Assembly (NCBI GenBank): GCA_005882415.1
Contig: VBAE01000218.1
Span: 1 to 21,863 of the forward strand
From: Alphaproteobacteria bacterium
GTDB lineage: Bacteria; Pseudomonadota; Alphaproteobacteria; Sphingomonadales; Sphingomonadaceae
Direction of reading: 5' to 3'
DNA: 21,863 nt
Part shown: one piece after another, positions 6,219 through 13,225 of the stretch
Layout of the letters: each line of letters starts with the position of its first letter
Numbering within the stretch: the first letter of the stretch is position 1
The notes under the pieces: generated by a model
What the model was told of the DNA's origin: nothing
What the model saw: the letters and a program-made list of their open reading frames with translations, nothing else
The model's database searches: none
Position numbers and translations under genes: made by a program

Positions 6219-7906
6219 CGCGCGCCCCCGGCGAGGGCAGAGACCAGTCGGTCGAGGGCCCGGTCGATAGTCCGGTAGGTGGCGGCGAAGCCGTCCTCGG
6301 CCTGGCCGTAGGGATCGCCGATCTCGCGCTCCCCGGTGAGGTCGGCGAGACGGATCACGTTCGCGCCCGGCGCGCCGACGCGGGCAAGCTCGTCAACATT
6401 GCGCTCATCGAACACGACTACAGCCGCCGCGCTCTCCGCCGCGGCCGGATCGAGATAGCGGGAGCGATGGCGTTCGAGGTCGGCGCCGAAGGTTCGTGCT
6501 GCGGAAACTGCCGCCTCAGGGGAGGGCCGCCCTTCCATCTCGATCGTACCCGCGGACACTATTTTCATCGGAAGACCGGCCGCTGCGGCCTTGGCACGCA
6601 GCCGCTCCTCCGCGAACGGGCTCCGGCAGATATTGCCGTGGCAAAGCATGATGACGTCGCGCTTGCCGTCGCGTAGCCCTGCGGAAGCGCGTTCGATCGA
6701 GCGCTTGGCCCTCCGCTCCCGTCCGCCCCGCCCGGTCAGGCGCTTGGCGACGGCCTTGCGAAGGGTGGCGACGAGCTGCCGCCGCTCCTCCTCGAAAGGT
6801 CTTGGATCGTCCTTCGCCCAGCTGTCGAAGCTCCGCCCCGAGGCGAGCAGCGGCGCCAGCACCGCAAATCCCCGCGCAATTGCGGCGGCACGAAGCGGCA
6901 GTGCCTTCCGCTCGGCCTGTTTCAGCACGCGATAATATTCCCCGCCGAGGTCTCGGCGGAGGATTCCCGCCGGATAGTCCGCCGCCGCCGGTCTCTTCCC
7001 CTCCAGCATCAGGTCGTGGAGCCAGGCCGGAAAGTCCGCACCCGCGGCGAGCGCCAGCGGGAGCGAGCCCCAGAAGCGGGCGTTGACCTCCAGAAGCACA
7101 AAGTCGTCGCCGGCGCGGCGGAACTCGAACATCGCGACTCCGCTGAGATTGGTCTCCCGCGCCAGATCCGCGACGTCGGCGAGCAGCCGGGGGTCGACCG
7201 CCTCGCTGACCCGGCTCGAGCTCCCGCCCGATTCCGACGCCTCGTGGAGCCGCTTATGCTGGAAGGCGAAGAGCACCTCTCCCTGATCCGCGAGCACCGA
7301 CACCCCGACGCCCTCGCCGCGGAAGAAGGCCTCTGCGAACCAGGCGGAGCGGTCGATCCGTGCGAGCACGGCGTCGGCCTCGGCAGGGCTGTGGACGATC
7401 CTTACTGTCGAACGCGGCCCGCCTTGTCCCAAAGTGCAGGAGGAGCGCGGCTTCAGCGCCAGTGGCAGGCCGAGCGAAGCGGCGAGGCTCGCCCCGTCCG
7501 CCCTCTCCAGCGTCTCTCCCTTCGCCATCGGCACGTCCAGCCGGGCGGCGAGCTGGTGCGTGCTCCATTTGTCGAAGAAGGTCCCCAGCGCGTCGTCGTT
7601 CGCTACGGCGACCTGGACACCCGGGAGGTCTTTCCGGTGCTGCTGCAGGGGGAGCACGCTTCGATCGTCGCAGGGGATGATCAGGTCGATCCCCACCCGC
7701 TCGACCAGCGCTTTCAGTGCATCGAGCCAGCCCTCGGGCGAGATCGAATAAGGCGGCAGCCGGTGCACCCCTTTGAGGTAGCGGGAGGCCAAAGCGGGCG
7801 ACGAAAAATCCCCCGGCGCCGCGTGGACGGCGATGCCTCGCCGGCCCAGGGAACGGACCACCGCAAGGAAGCTTCGCGTATCGTCGCCGAGGACCAGGAC
7901 CGCCAT
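6215..7906 (-). CDS. ATP-grasp ligase fused to a low-molecular-weight protein tyrosine phosphatase
   Basis: A 563-residue two-part enzyme. Residues 1-100 form a nucleotide-binding pre-ATP-grasp domain (VLVLGDDTRSF). Residues about 110-310 are an ATP-grasp domain with K152 (ALKPRSS), E192/E197, E261 (AMFEFR) and the metal site LLEVNARFWGS (E273, N275). Such enzymes join a carboxylate to an amine or thiol through an acyl-phosphate. A basic linker (about 375-412) leads to a complete phosphatase: P-loop LCHGNICRSPF with nucleophile C422 and R428, and the general acid D531 in GDPYG. Bacterial phosphatases of this class usually control tyrosine kinases of capsule export. The gene opens the unit with the deacetylase and diverges from a glycosyltransferase gene about 108 bases away. 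Start ATG 7906 gives the expected N-terminus. Confidence 0.87.
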   Translation of the reverse strand: MAVLVLGDDTRSFLAVVRSLGRRGIAVHAAPGDFSSPALASRYLKGVHRLPPYSISPEGWLDALKALVERVGIDLIIPCDDRSVLPLQQHRKDLPGVQVAVANDDALGTFFDKWSTHQLAARLDVPMAKGETLERADGASLAASLGLPLALKPRSSCTLGQGGPRSTVRIVHSPAEADAVLARIDRSAWFAEAFFRGEGVGVSVLADQGEVLFAFQHKRLHEASESGGSSSRVSEAVDPRLLADVADLARETNLSGVAMFEFRRAGDDFVLLEVNARFWGSLPLALAAGADFPAWLHDLMLEGKRPAAADYPAGILRRDLGGEYYRVLKQAERKALPLRAAAIARGFAVLAPLLASGRSFDSWAKDDPRPFEEERRQLVATLRKAVAKRLTGRGGRERRAKRSIERASAGLRDGKRDVIMLCHGNICRSPFAEERLRAKAAAAGLPMKIVSAGTIEMEGRPSPEAAVSAARTFGADLERHRSRYLDPAAAESAAAVVVFDERNVDELARVGAPGANVIRLADLTGEREIGDPYGQAEDGFAATYRTIDRALDRLVSALAGGAR

Positions 7907-8002
7907 GAGCGCCGCTCTAGCGGGCCGCGAGTATAAATCCCCTAAACAACTGCTTTACCCAAAGGGCTTATTCGAGGGGCCAAGCCGCGCGATTCCGACT
8001 CC

Positions 8003-8007
8003 AGGAG
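8003..8007 (+). promoter_or_regulatory. Shine-Dalgarno site pointing to a CTG start
   Basis: AGGAG is followed by 7 bases (CCCTCCA) and then CTG at 8015. This is ideal spacing, and CTG 8015 is exactly where the glycosyltransferase homology begins. Confidence 0.55.
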
Positions 8008-8014
8008 CCCTCCA

Positions 8015-9004
8015 CTGCCTTTCTTCTCCGTCATCCTCGCCACCCGCGACCGACCGGCACTGTTCGCCGAGGCGCTCGATTCGGTGCTCGCGCAGAGCTT
8101 CCAGGATTATGAGATCGTGGTCGTCGACGACGGGAGCGCACCCGAGCATCGGGTGGACTACGACGCCGTCCTCGCCCGGGCAGGCGAGCGGGCGACGCTC
8201 CACCGCCTCGTCCACCGCGCCAACGGCCACGGCCAGAGCTATTCGCTGAACTTCGGAGTGTCGAAGGCGAGCGGCACCTACATCGCCATTCTCGACGACG
8301 ACGATTTCTGGACCGACCCGGGTCATCTTGCCCGCGCGGCCGCCGCGCTGGAGGCGACCCCGGCCGACCTCTACATGACCAACCAGCGGCCTTATCGGCA
8401 GGGCGTGCCGGTCGAGCGGCCGCACTGGCTGGGGACGCTGGCTCCCCGCCTCGTCGCGGAAGGCCGTAAGCCCCTCGCCGACGGCTGCTTCGAAGTCACT
8501 CTTGCCGATCTCATCCCGACGGAGGGCTTCTGCCACGTCAACTGCCTGATCGTCCGCCGCGCGCTGTGGGACTCGATCGGTGGCATGGACGAGGGCATTC
8601 GCTGGGAGTGCGACCGCGATCTCTATGTGCGGCTGATCGACCATTCGACGCTGCCGATGCTCCATCACCCGGCCGTCACCGCCCGGCACAACATCCCCGA
8701 TCCGGCCAAGACCACGAACATGACGACGGCGCTGCCGATGCTCCTCAAGCGGCTCCACCAGCTCCGCGCGCTCGACAAGGCGGCCTTGTTCGGCCGCCAC
8801 CGCATGATCCGCGAGGAAGCGCGGGTGGAGCGCGGCTATACGCTGAAGAAGATGTCGGAGGAGCTTGCCGGGGCAGGGGACTGGCCCGCCGCCGCCCATT
8901 ATGCCCGGGCCGCGCTCGGGGCGGCGCCGACCCCCGGCTGGCTCGCCCTCACCGCCTGGTACGAGACCCGCTCGCTCGCTTCGCGCCTGGGGTTAAGGCG
9001 CTGA
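8015..9004 (+). CDS. Family 2 glycosyltransferase
   Basis: A 329-residue GT-A fold glycosyltransferase that moves a sugar from a nucleotide-sugar donor. The N-terminal strand PFFSVILATRDRP, the donor-site VVVDDGS (D38, D39), the metal-binding DDDD run in AILDDDDFW (94-97) and WECDRDLYVRL (acceptor or catalytic region, near 205) are all present. No membrane segments are evident, so it is cytoplasmic or peripheral. The first ATG/GTG/TTG-type codon (GTG 8084) falls inside the conserved fold and would remove the first strand. The open frame goes back to 7946 without ATG, GTG or TTG. CTG 8015 has an AGGAG site 7 bases upstream, so I take it as the start, unless a base error hides an ATG. It is divergent from the ATP-grasp/phosphatase gene and probably shares a glycan pathway with it. 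Confidence 0.88.
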   Translation: MPFFSVILATRDRPALFAEALDSVLAQSFQDYEIVVVDDGSAPEHRVDYDAVLARAGERATLHRLVHRANGHGQSYSLNFGVSKASGTYIAILDDDDFWTDPGHLARAAAALEATPADLYMTNQRPYRQGVPVERPHWLGTLAPRLVAEGRKPLADGCFEVTLADLIPTEGFCHVNCLIVRRALWDSIGGMDEGIRWECDRDLYVRLIDHSTLPMLHHPAVTARHNIPDPAKTTNMTTALPMLLKRLHQLRALDKAALFGRHRMIREEARVERGYTLKKMSEELAGAGDWPAAAHYARAALGAAPTPGWLALTAWYETRSLASRLGLRR

Positions 9005-9019
9005 GCTGAGGGAAGAAAA

Positions 9020-9094
9020 TGGTGGGCGTGGCAAGGATTGAACTTGCGACCCCTGCGATGTCAACACAGTGCTCTACCACTGAGCTACACGCCC
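9020..9094 (-). tRNA. tRNA-Val (anticodon GAC)
   Basis: Read on the minus strand, 75 bases including an encoded CCA fold as a complete cloverleaf. The acceptor stem is GGGCGTG with CACGCCC. The D arm is GCTC-AGTGGTA-GAGC. The anticodon arm is CTGTG-TTGACAT-CGCAG with GAC at positions 34-36. The T arm is GCAAG-TTCAATC-CTTGC. The loop reads T-T-G-A-C-A-T, so the amino acid is valine (GTC/GTT codons). It lies 15 bases past the glycosyltransferase stop, on the opposite strand. Confidence 0.95.
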
Positions 9095-9138
9095 ACTCGG
9101 CGCGCATGTAGCGAGCCCCCCCGGCCCGCGCAAGCCGG

Positions 9139-9663
9139 TTATCGGGGCGCCAGCGCCTCGAGGTCGCTCCAGCCGTAGGCGACTTCGCTGAGCCCGGTCT
9201 GCTCCTCCAGCCTTTCGCCAACGAGCACACCGCCCAAGCGTTCGTAGAAGGCGCGGGCGGGGAGGTTGTCGCTGAGCACCCAGAGGCTTGCGGCGGTGCG
9301 GCCCTTGTCGAGGAGGCGCGTTGCCATCAGGCGCATCAGTGAGGCGCCGAGGCCGGAGCCTTGATGGGAGCGCAGGACGTAGATAGCGCCGATTTCTCCC
9401 TCGTAGCCCAGTGATTTTAGCTCCACGTCCCGCTGAGCCCCGCAGGCGCCGAAGCCGACGATTTCGCCCTCTGCCTCCGCGACGAAGACCGATCCGAGCG
9501 CAGGGTTTTCCAGCACGGTCCGCCACATCGCGGCGCGCTCATCCTCGGAGAGTCCGGCCAGCAGCTGCTCGGGAACGATGCCGGCGTAGGTTTCGCGCCA
9601 GGAGGCGACGTGCACTGCGCCGAGGGCCGCCGAATCGTCCGGCCGGGCCTCCCGGAAGATCAT
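9139..9663 (-). CDS. GNAT-family N-acetyltransferase
   Basis: A 174-residue cytoplasmic acetyltransferase using acetyl-CoA. The fold reads in the usual order: MIFREARPDDSAAL start, SWRETYAGIVP, VFVAEAEGEIVGFG (strands 2-4), IYVLRSHQGSGLGASLM (motif A, with the acetyl-CoA pyrophosphate loop QGSGLG near residue 102) and LWVLSDNLPARAFYERLGG (motif B, with the AxxFYxxLG signature). The acceptor cannot be predicted; this subclass covers small amines, antibiotics and protein N-termini. Its ATG overlaps the purT stop by 4 bases, so it is the last gene of a coupled three-gene run. Confidence 0.9.
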   Translation of the reverse strand: MIFREARPDDSAALGAVHVASWRETYAGIVPEQLLAGLSEDERAAMWRTVLENPALGSVFVAEAEGEIVGFGACGAQRDVELKSLGYEGEIGAIYVLRSHQGSGLGASLMRLMATRLLDKGRTAASLWVLSDNLPARAFYERLGGVLVGERLEEQTGLSEVAYGWSDLEALAPR

Positions 9664-10835
9664 GCGTAAAGGATGCGCACCGCCGCCGCGGCGCGGGTGG
9701 CGAGGGCGCGGGCTTCGTCGGCGGATGCGCCGGTGGCCAAGGCGACGGCCATCCGGCGGTTCTTGCGGGTGACCGGCTTGCCGAAGATGCGGACGTCCAC
9801 TTCGGCTTCCGGGCTGCCGAGGGCGAGCGCTTCCGCGACGCCTTCGAAGCGGAAGGCCTCCGCCTCCCGGTCCGCGAGGATCACGGCCGAGGCGGCGGCG
9901 GGGTGTCTGAGGGCGATGGAGGGGATCGGCAGGCCGAGAATGGCGCGGGCGTGGAGGTCGAACTCACTCAAATTCTGCGAGATGAGGGTGGCCATGCCGG
10001 TGTCGTGGGGGCGCGGCGAAAGTTCGGAGAAAATGACCTCGTCGCCCGCAACGAAGAATTCGACTCCGAACAGGCCGTAGCCGCCGAGATCGTCGACCAC
10101 CTTGCGCGCCATCTCCTCGGCGGCGGCGAGGGCTGCGGCGGACATAGGAGTCGGCTGCCAGCTCTCGCGATAGTCGCCCAGCTCCTGGCGATGGCCGATC
10201 GGGGGGCAGAAGAGCACACCGTCGCGGGTGCGGACGGTCAGCAGGGTGATCTCATAGTCGAAGCGGACGAACTCCTCGACGATGATCCGAACCCGGTCGC
10301 CGCGCATCCCGGCGACCGCATAGTCCCAGGCGGCGCGGAGAGCGGCGGGGGTCTCGACGGTGCTCTGGCCCTTGCCGGAGGAGGACATGACCGGCTTCAC
10401 CACGCACGGATAGCCGGTGTGCGCGGCCGCGGCTTCGGCCTCCTCGAAACTCTCGGCGAAGCGGTAGCGCGAGGTCCTGAGGCCAAGCGATCCGGCGGCG
10501 AGCTCGCGGATCGAATCGCGGTTCATGGTCATCATCGTCGCCCGGGCGGAGGGGACGATTGTGGTGCCCTCCGCCTCAACCTCGGCGAGAATCGCGGTCC
10601 GGATCGCCTCCACTTCCGGGACGACGAGGTCCGGCCGGTGCTTCGCGATCGCCGTGCGCAGCTTCTCCGCGTCGAGCATCGAGAACACTTCCGCCTCGTC
10701 CGCGACCTGCATGGCGGGGGCGCCTTCATAGCTGTCGCAGGCGGCGACATAGGCGCCGAGCCGCTTGGCGGAGATGGTGAGCTCCTTGCCCAGCTCGCCC
10801 GAGCCCAGAAGCAGGATTTTGGCGGTGAAGCTCAT
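9660..10835 (-). CDS. purT: Formate-dependent phosphoribosylglycinamide formyltransferase
   Basis: A 391-residue ATP-grasp enzyme, the family's normal length. It makes formyl-GAR from GAR, formate and ATP in step 3 of purine synthesis, independently of folate. The N-terminus KILLLGSGELGKEL is the family hallmark. Further matches are VVPEVEAI, TSRYRFAES, CVVKPVMSSSGKGQST (ATP-binding Lys and glycine loop), RVRIIVEEFVRFDYEITLLT, QELGDYRESWQP, GLFGVEFFVAGDEVIFSELSPRPHDTG (metal ligands) and HARAILGLPI. The start at 10835 matches the family; a longer in-frame extension looks non-coding. Start and stop both overlap neighbours by 4 bases. No other pur genes are present. Confidence 0.95.
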   Translation of the reverse strand: MSFTAKILLLGSGELGKELTISAKRLGAYVAACDSYEGAPAMQVADEAEVFSMLDAEKLRTAIAKHRPDLVVPEVEAIRTAILAEVEAEGTTIVPSARATMMTMNRDSIRELAAGSLGLRTSRYRFAESFEEAEAAAAHTGYPCVVKPVMSSSGKGQSTVETPAALRAAWDYAVAGMRGDRVRIIVEEFVRFDYEITLLTVRTRDGVLFCPPIGHRQELGDYRESWQPTPMSAAALAAAEEMARKVVDDLGGYGLFGVEFFVAGDEVIFSELSPRPHDTGMATLISQNLSEFDLHARAILGLPIPSIALRHPAAASAVILADREAEAFRFEGVAEALALGSPEAEVDVRIFGKPVTRKNRRMAVALATGASADEARALATRAAAAVRILYA

Positions 10836-12100
10836 TTCTGCAGGTCGGCCATAGCGAGGAGCATGGCGAGGCCGGGGAGCATGCCCTTGAGGCTGGCGGG
10901 CTTCGCCACGTCGATCCATTCGTCCACCGAATGAGCGCGGCCGCCGCTGCCGCCGGAGCCGATGGTGATCGCCGGAATGCCGAGGCTCATCGGCAGGTTC
11001 GAATCGGTCGAGGAGGCCATCAGCTCGGGCTTGAGGCCCTGCGCGGCGACCGCGGCTTGCGCGACCCGGACCAGCTCCGCCGTCTCGGGCGTTCCGCCGG
11101 CGGGGCGCTCGCCGATCACCTTCATGTCTGCTGCGACCTTGCCTTCGCGGGTGAGGCGGGCGCGGTTCTCGCCTTCGACTGCGGCGGTGACGATCGCCCG
11201 GAAGCGCTGGTCGAGCCTGGCCAGCTCCTCGGCGCTTTCAGAGCGCATGTCGAACTCCATGAACACCTTGTCGGGGATCGAGTTGACCGAGGTGCCGCCG
11301 CCGGTGACGCTGGCGGAGTAGGTGGTCTTGGGCGATTTGGGGACATCGAGCCTGTACAGGTCGACCACGGCCTGGCTCATCGCCGCCATCGGGTTGACGA
11401 GGCCGAAGGCGCCATAGCTGTGGCCGCCGGGGCCGGAGAAGGTCACCCGGTAGCGCTTCGAGCCGACGCCGCGGTTGACGATCCGGGCGCCGTCGGTGCC
11501 GTCCATCGAGAAGAAGGCCTGGATGCGGTCCTTGTAGCGGCCTTTGCCGAACAGGAAGCGGGTGCCGCGAAGGTCCCCCGGCCCTTCCTCGCCCACATTG
11601 CCGACGAAGAGGATGTCGCGGGCGGTGCGGACCCCGGCGGCGTTCAGCGCCCGGGCGTAAGCGAGGAGGATTGCGAGGCTGCGGCTGTCGTCGCCGATTC
11701 CAGGGGCGAGCAGGTGGGTGCCTTCGCGGCGGACCTTGATCGGAGTGCCTTCGGGGAAGACGGTGTCGAGATGGGCGGCGATGACCACGAGCGGCCCGCC
11801 GGCCGGCCCGGTGCCGCGGCGGAGACCCATCACATTGCCCTCGGCGTCCGTCTCGACGTCGGTGAGGCCGGCGGAGCGGAGCATCGCCAGATAAGCCTCG
11901 CCGCGGGCTTTCTCCTTGAACGGGGGGGCGGGGATTTCGGTCAGGGTGACGATCTCGTCGACGATCCGGTCGTGCTCGCGGTCGAGCGAGGCGACGGCGC
12001 GCTTATAGGCGGGGCTGGCGATCACCGATTTGACGTCGGCGGCGCCGGCTTGGGCTGGGTAGGAAGCGAGGAGGGCGAGGATAGCGAAAGGCTTGAGCAT
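10832..12100 (-). CDS. Exported M20-family metallopeptidase
   Basis: A 422-residue zinc peptidase probably acting outside the cytoplasm on peptides or aminoacyl compounds. A signal peptide is visible at residues 1-20 (MLKPF, hydrophobic ILALLASYP, then AQAGA before cleavage). Metal and catalytic residues in order are H110 and D112 (AAHLDTVF), D137/D138 (GIGDDSRS), E171/E172 (GEEGPGD), D200 (SMDGTDG) and H390 (AHSVDEW). The GPGGHSYG block (H227) starts the dimerisation or lid domain. It resembles peptidase T-like and carboxypeptidase-type M20 enzymes; substrate unknown. Its stop overlaps the purT start by 4 bases. Coupling a periplasmic peptidase to a purine enzyme has no obvious metabolic logic. 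Confidence 0.9.
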   Translation of the reverse strand: MLKPFAILALLASYPAQAGAADVKSVIASPAYKRAVASLDREHDRIVDEIVTLTEIPAPPFKEKARGEAYLAMLRSAGLTDVETDAEGNVMGLRRGTGPAGGPLVVIAAHLDTVFPEGTPIKVRREGTHLLAPGIGDDSRSLAILLAYARALNAAGVRTARDILFVGNVGEEGPGDLRGTRFLFGKGRYKDRIQAFFSMDGTDGARIVNRGVGSKRYRVTFSGPGGHSYGAFGLVNPMAAMSQAVVDLYRLDVPKSPKTTYSASVTGGGTSVNSIPDKVFMEFDMRSESAEELARLDQRFRAIVTAAVEGENRARLTREGKVAADMKVIGERPAGGTPETAELVRVAQAAVAAQGLKPELMASSTDSNLPMSLGIPAITIGSGGSGGRAHSVDEWIDVAKPASLKGMLPGLAMLLAMADLQK

Positions 12101-12142
12101 AAGCGCGTGCCTAGCCGCGCCACCCGATCCTGACCAGTCTCG

Positions 12143-12613
12143 CTAGAGCGGGAAATAGTCCTTCAGCCGCTCCAGCGTCTCGGGCACGCTCTTGTGGTGG
12201 AGGAAGATTCCGCCGGCTTCCTCCCAGAGATGGGCGTGGCGGAGCTGGTCGTCGACGAGGACGTCGCCCGCTTTGGCATGATCGCGTTTGTCGCGGGCCA
12301 TGGTGGTAATGATGCGCGTGCCCGGGAACCAGTGCGCGGCCCAGCGCACCTTCTGGTCCGCAGCCCAATTGCCCATCGGAAGGCCGGTGAGGATGATCGG
12401 ATTAAGGTGCCGCACCGCCTCGAACAGCTCCGTCGCGCCGTCCATCAGCGGAAGCCCGAAATAGAAGTCCGGCGCCTTGGCGAGCTTTGCCCAGAAGCGT
12501 CCGAGGCCGTGCATCTTCTCGAACGCGCGCGGCGGCATCCCCAGGATCGCGGTCGCCCCCTTGTCGAAATCCGCGAGGACTCCGTCGCAGTCGAGATAGA
12601 GCTGGCGGGCCAT
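12143..12613 (-). CDS. HAD-superfamily 5'(3')-deoxyribonucleotidase-like phosphatase
   Basis: A 156-residue cytoplasmic phosphatase. The HAD motifs are LDCDGVLADF (nucleophile D8, acid D10, and D14 of the nucleotidase signature), TGLP (T76), K109 in RDKRDHA and VDDQ (D121, D122). The DxDGVxxD form and length match the cytosolic 5'(3')-nucleotidase family, which removes phosphate from (deoxy)nucleoside monophosphates. Its start overlaps by one base (TGATG) the stop of a 2H-phosphoesterase-like gene, so the two are made together. That pairing suggests successive action on a phosphorylated nucleotide or RNA end rather than general nucleotide salvage, but this is inference. Confidence 0.85.
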   Translation of the reverse strand: MARQLYLDCDGVLADFDKGATAILGMPPRAFEKMHGLGRFWAKLAKAPDFYFGLPLMDGATELFEAVRHLNPIILTGLPMGNWAADQKVRWAAHWFPGTRIITTMARDKRDHAKAGDVLVDDQLRHAHLWEEAGGIFLHHKSVPETLERLKDYFPL

Positions 12614-13023
12614 CAGAAGCGCGCGGGGAGAAGTCGGACGGGCATCGGCAGCTCGATCGGCGTCCAGCCATGGGCGCGGATGACATCGTTCGATTCCTTT
12701 GCCCGGCGGCCCGGGGCGAGCGACCAGGTGATGTGGTAAGTGCTTCCGTCCGGGCGGTCGGTGGTGCCGGCGATAGAGACCACCATCGCCTGGACGCCCT
12801 TGCCGTCGTCCGCCCAGCCGACGATCTCGCCAATGCTTTCGTCGGGGAGCGCGGCGTGGTCCGAGACACGGACGGCGAGGGTGACGTGGTCGGCGACCAC
12901 TTCGGAGTAAGTGGTCGGGAATTGCTGGAGCAGCTCCCGGCGCTGGTCGCGGTCGAGCTTCCAGCCGATCACGCTTCTACCTTGCCCGGCGGCCGCAAAG
13001 GCCTGTTCAGCGGAGGGTGCCAT
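12613..13023 (-). CDS. 2H-phosphoesterase-like small protein
   Basis: A 136-residue soluble protein. Two short histidine motifs spaced 51 residues apart, DHVTLAV (H46, T48) and YHITWSL (H97, T99), are the signature of the 2H phosphoesterase fold. Members of that fold open 2',3'-cyclic phosphates or act on related phosphodiesters, as in RNA ligation or repair enzymes. The flanking pattern IGWKLD...ELLQQFP resembles the domain's first strand and helix. The fold assignment is by motif and context only. It is translationally coupled to a HAD nucleotidase, so a two-step reaction (open a cyclic phosphate, then remove the phosphate) is conceivable. It diverges from a small charged protein whose frame begins within bases of its own start. 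Confidence 0.6.
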   Translation of the reverse strand: MAPSAEQAFAAAGQGRSVIGWKLDRDQRRELLQQFPTTYSEVVADHVTLAVRVSDHAALPDESIGEIVGWADDGKGVQAMVVSIAGTTDRPDGSTYHITWSLAPGRRAKESNDVIRAHGWTPIELPMPVRLLPARF

Positions 13024-13080
13024 GGCCGGTCAACCGAACAAGGCGGAGGGGGTTCCGGCGCGGCGCGTTGGCGCGAGGAG

Positions 13081-13087
13081 AAGGAGG
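13081..13087 (+). promoter_or_regulatory. Strong Shine-Dalgarno site of the 43-residue protein
   Basis: AAGGAGG stands 6 bases ahead of ATG 13094. It selects this start over the in-frame ATG at 13022, which has no ribosome site. Confidence 0.65.
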
Positions 13088-13093
13088 CATGCC

Positions 13094-13225
13094 ATGGCAA
13101 AGGAAGGCGAGCAGAGGGATCTGCCCTCGGACGACGAGGCGATCGAGCGGGAGGCGGAGCGGAGCCGCAAGGAGTTGGACGAAGTTCCGCCACCGGGAAC
13201 GGACCCGCTTCACGAGGGACCCTGA
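13094..13225 (+). CDS. Small highly charged hypothetical protein (43 aa)
   Basis: The protein is very hydrophilic: MAKEGEQRDLPSDDEAIE, then a run of Glu, Arg and Lys that should form an amphipathic helix, then a proline-rich end (DEVPPPGTDPLHEGP). It has no cysteines and no membrane segment and is probably partly disordered. A near-perfect ribosome site 6 bases upstream supports it being translated. Its last 16 bases overlap the end of glpD on the other strand. I do not recognise a function. Confidence 0.6.
   Translation: MAKEGEQRDLPSDDEAIEREAERSRKELDEVPPPGTDPLHEGP

Noticed and set aside
7016..7936. Plus-strand open frame opposite the ATP-grasp/phosphatase gene
   Set aside because: The opposite strand carries intact ATP-grasp and phosphatase motifs; this frame has none and no ribosome site.
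7907..8014. Promoters in the gap between the ATP-grasp/phosphatase and GT2 genes
   Set aside because: TATAAA-like bases occur (7932-7937) in an AT-rich patch and one strand also reads TATACT, but no -35 box at proper spacing could be fitted with confidence.
10931..12133. Long open frame opposite the M20 peptidase gene
   Set aside because: It is the GC-rich shadow of a gene with clear zinc-peptidase motifs; its translation is low-complexity Gly/Ala/Asp/Val without a recognisable fold. The same applies to long antisense frames over glpD, glpK, wecB and the transporter.
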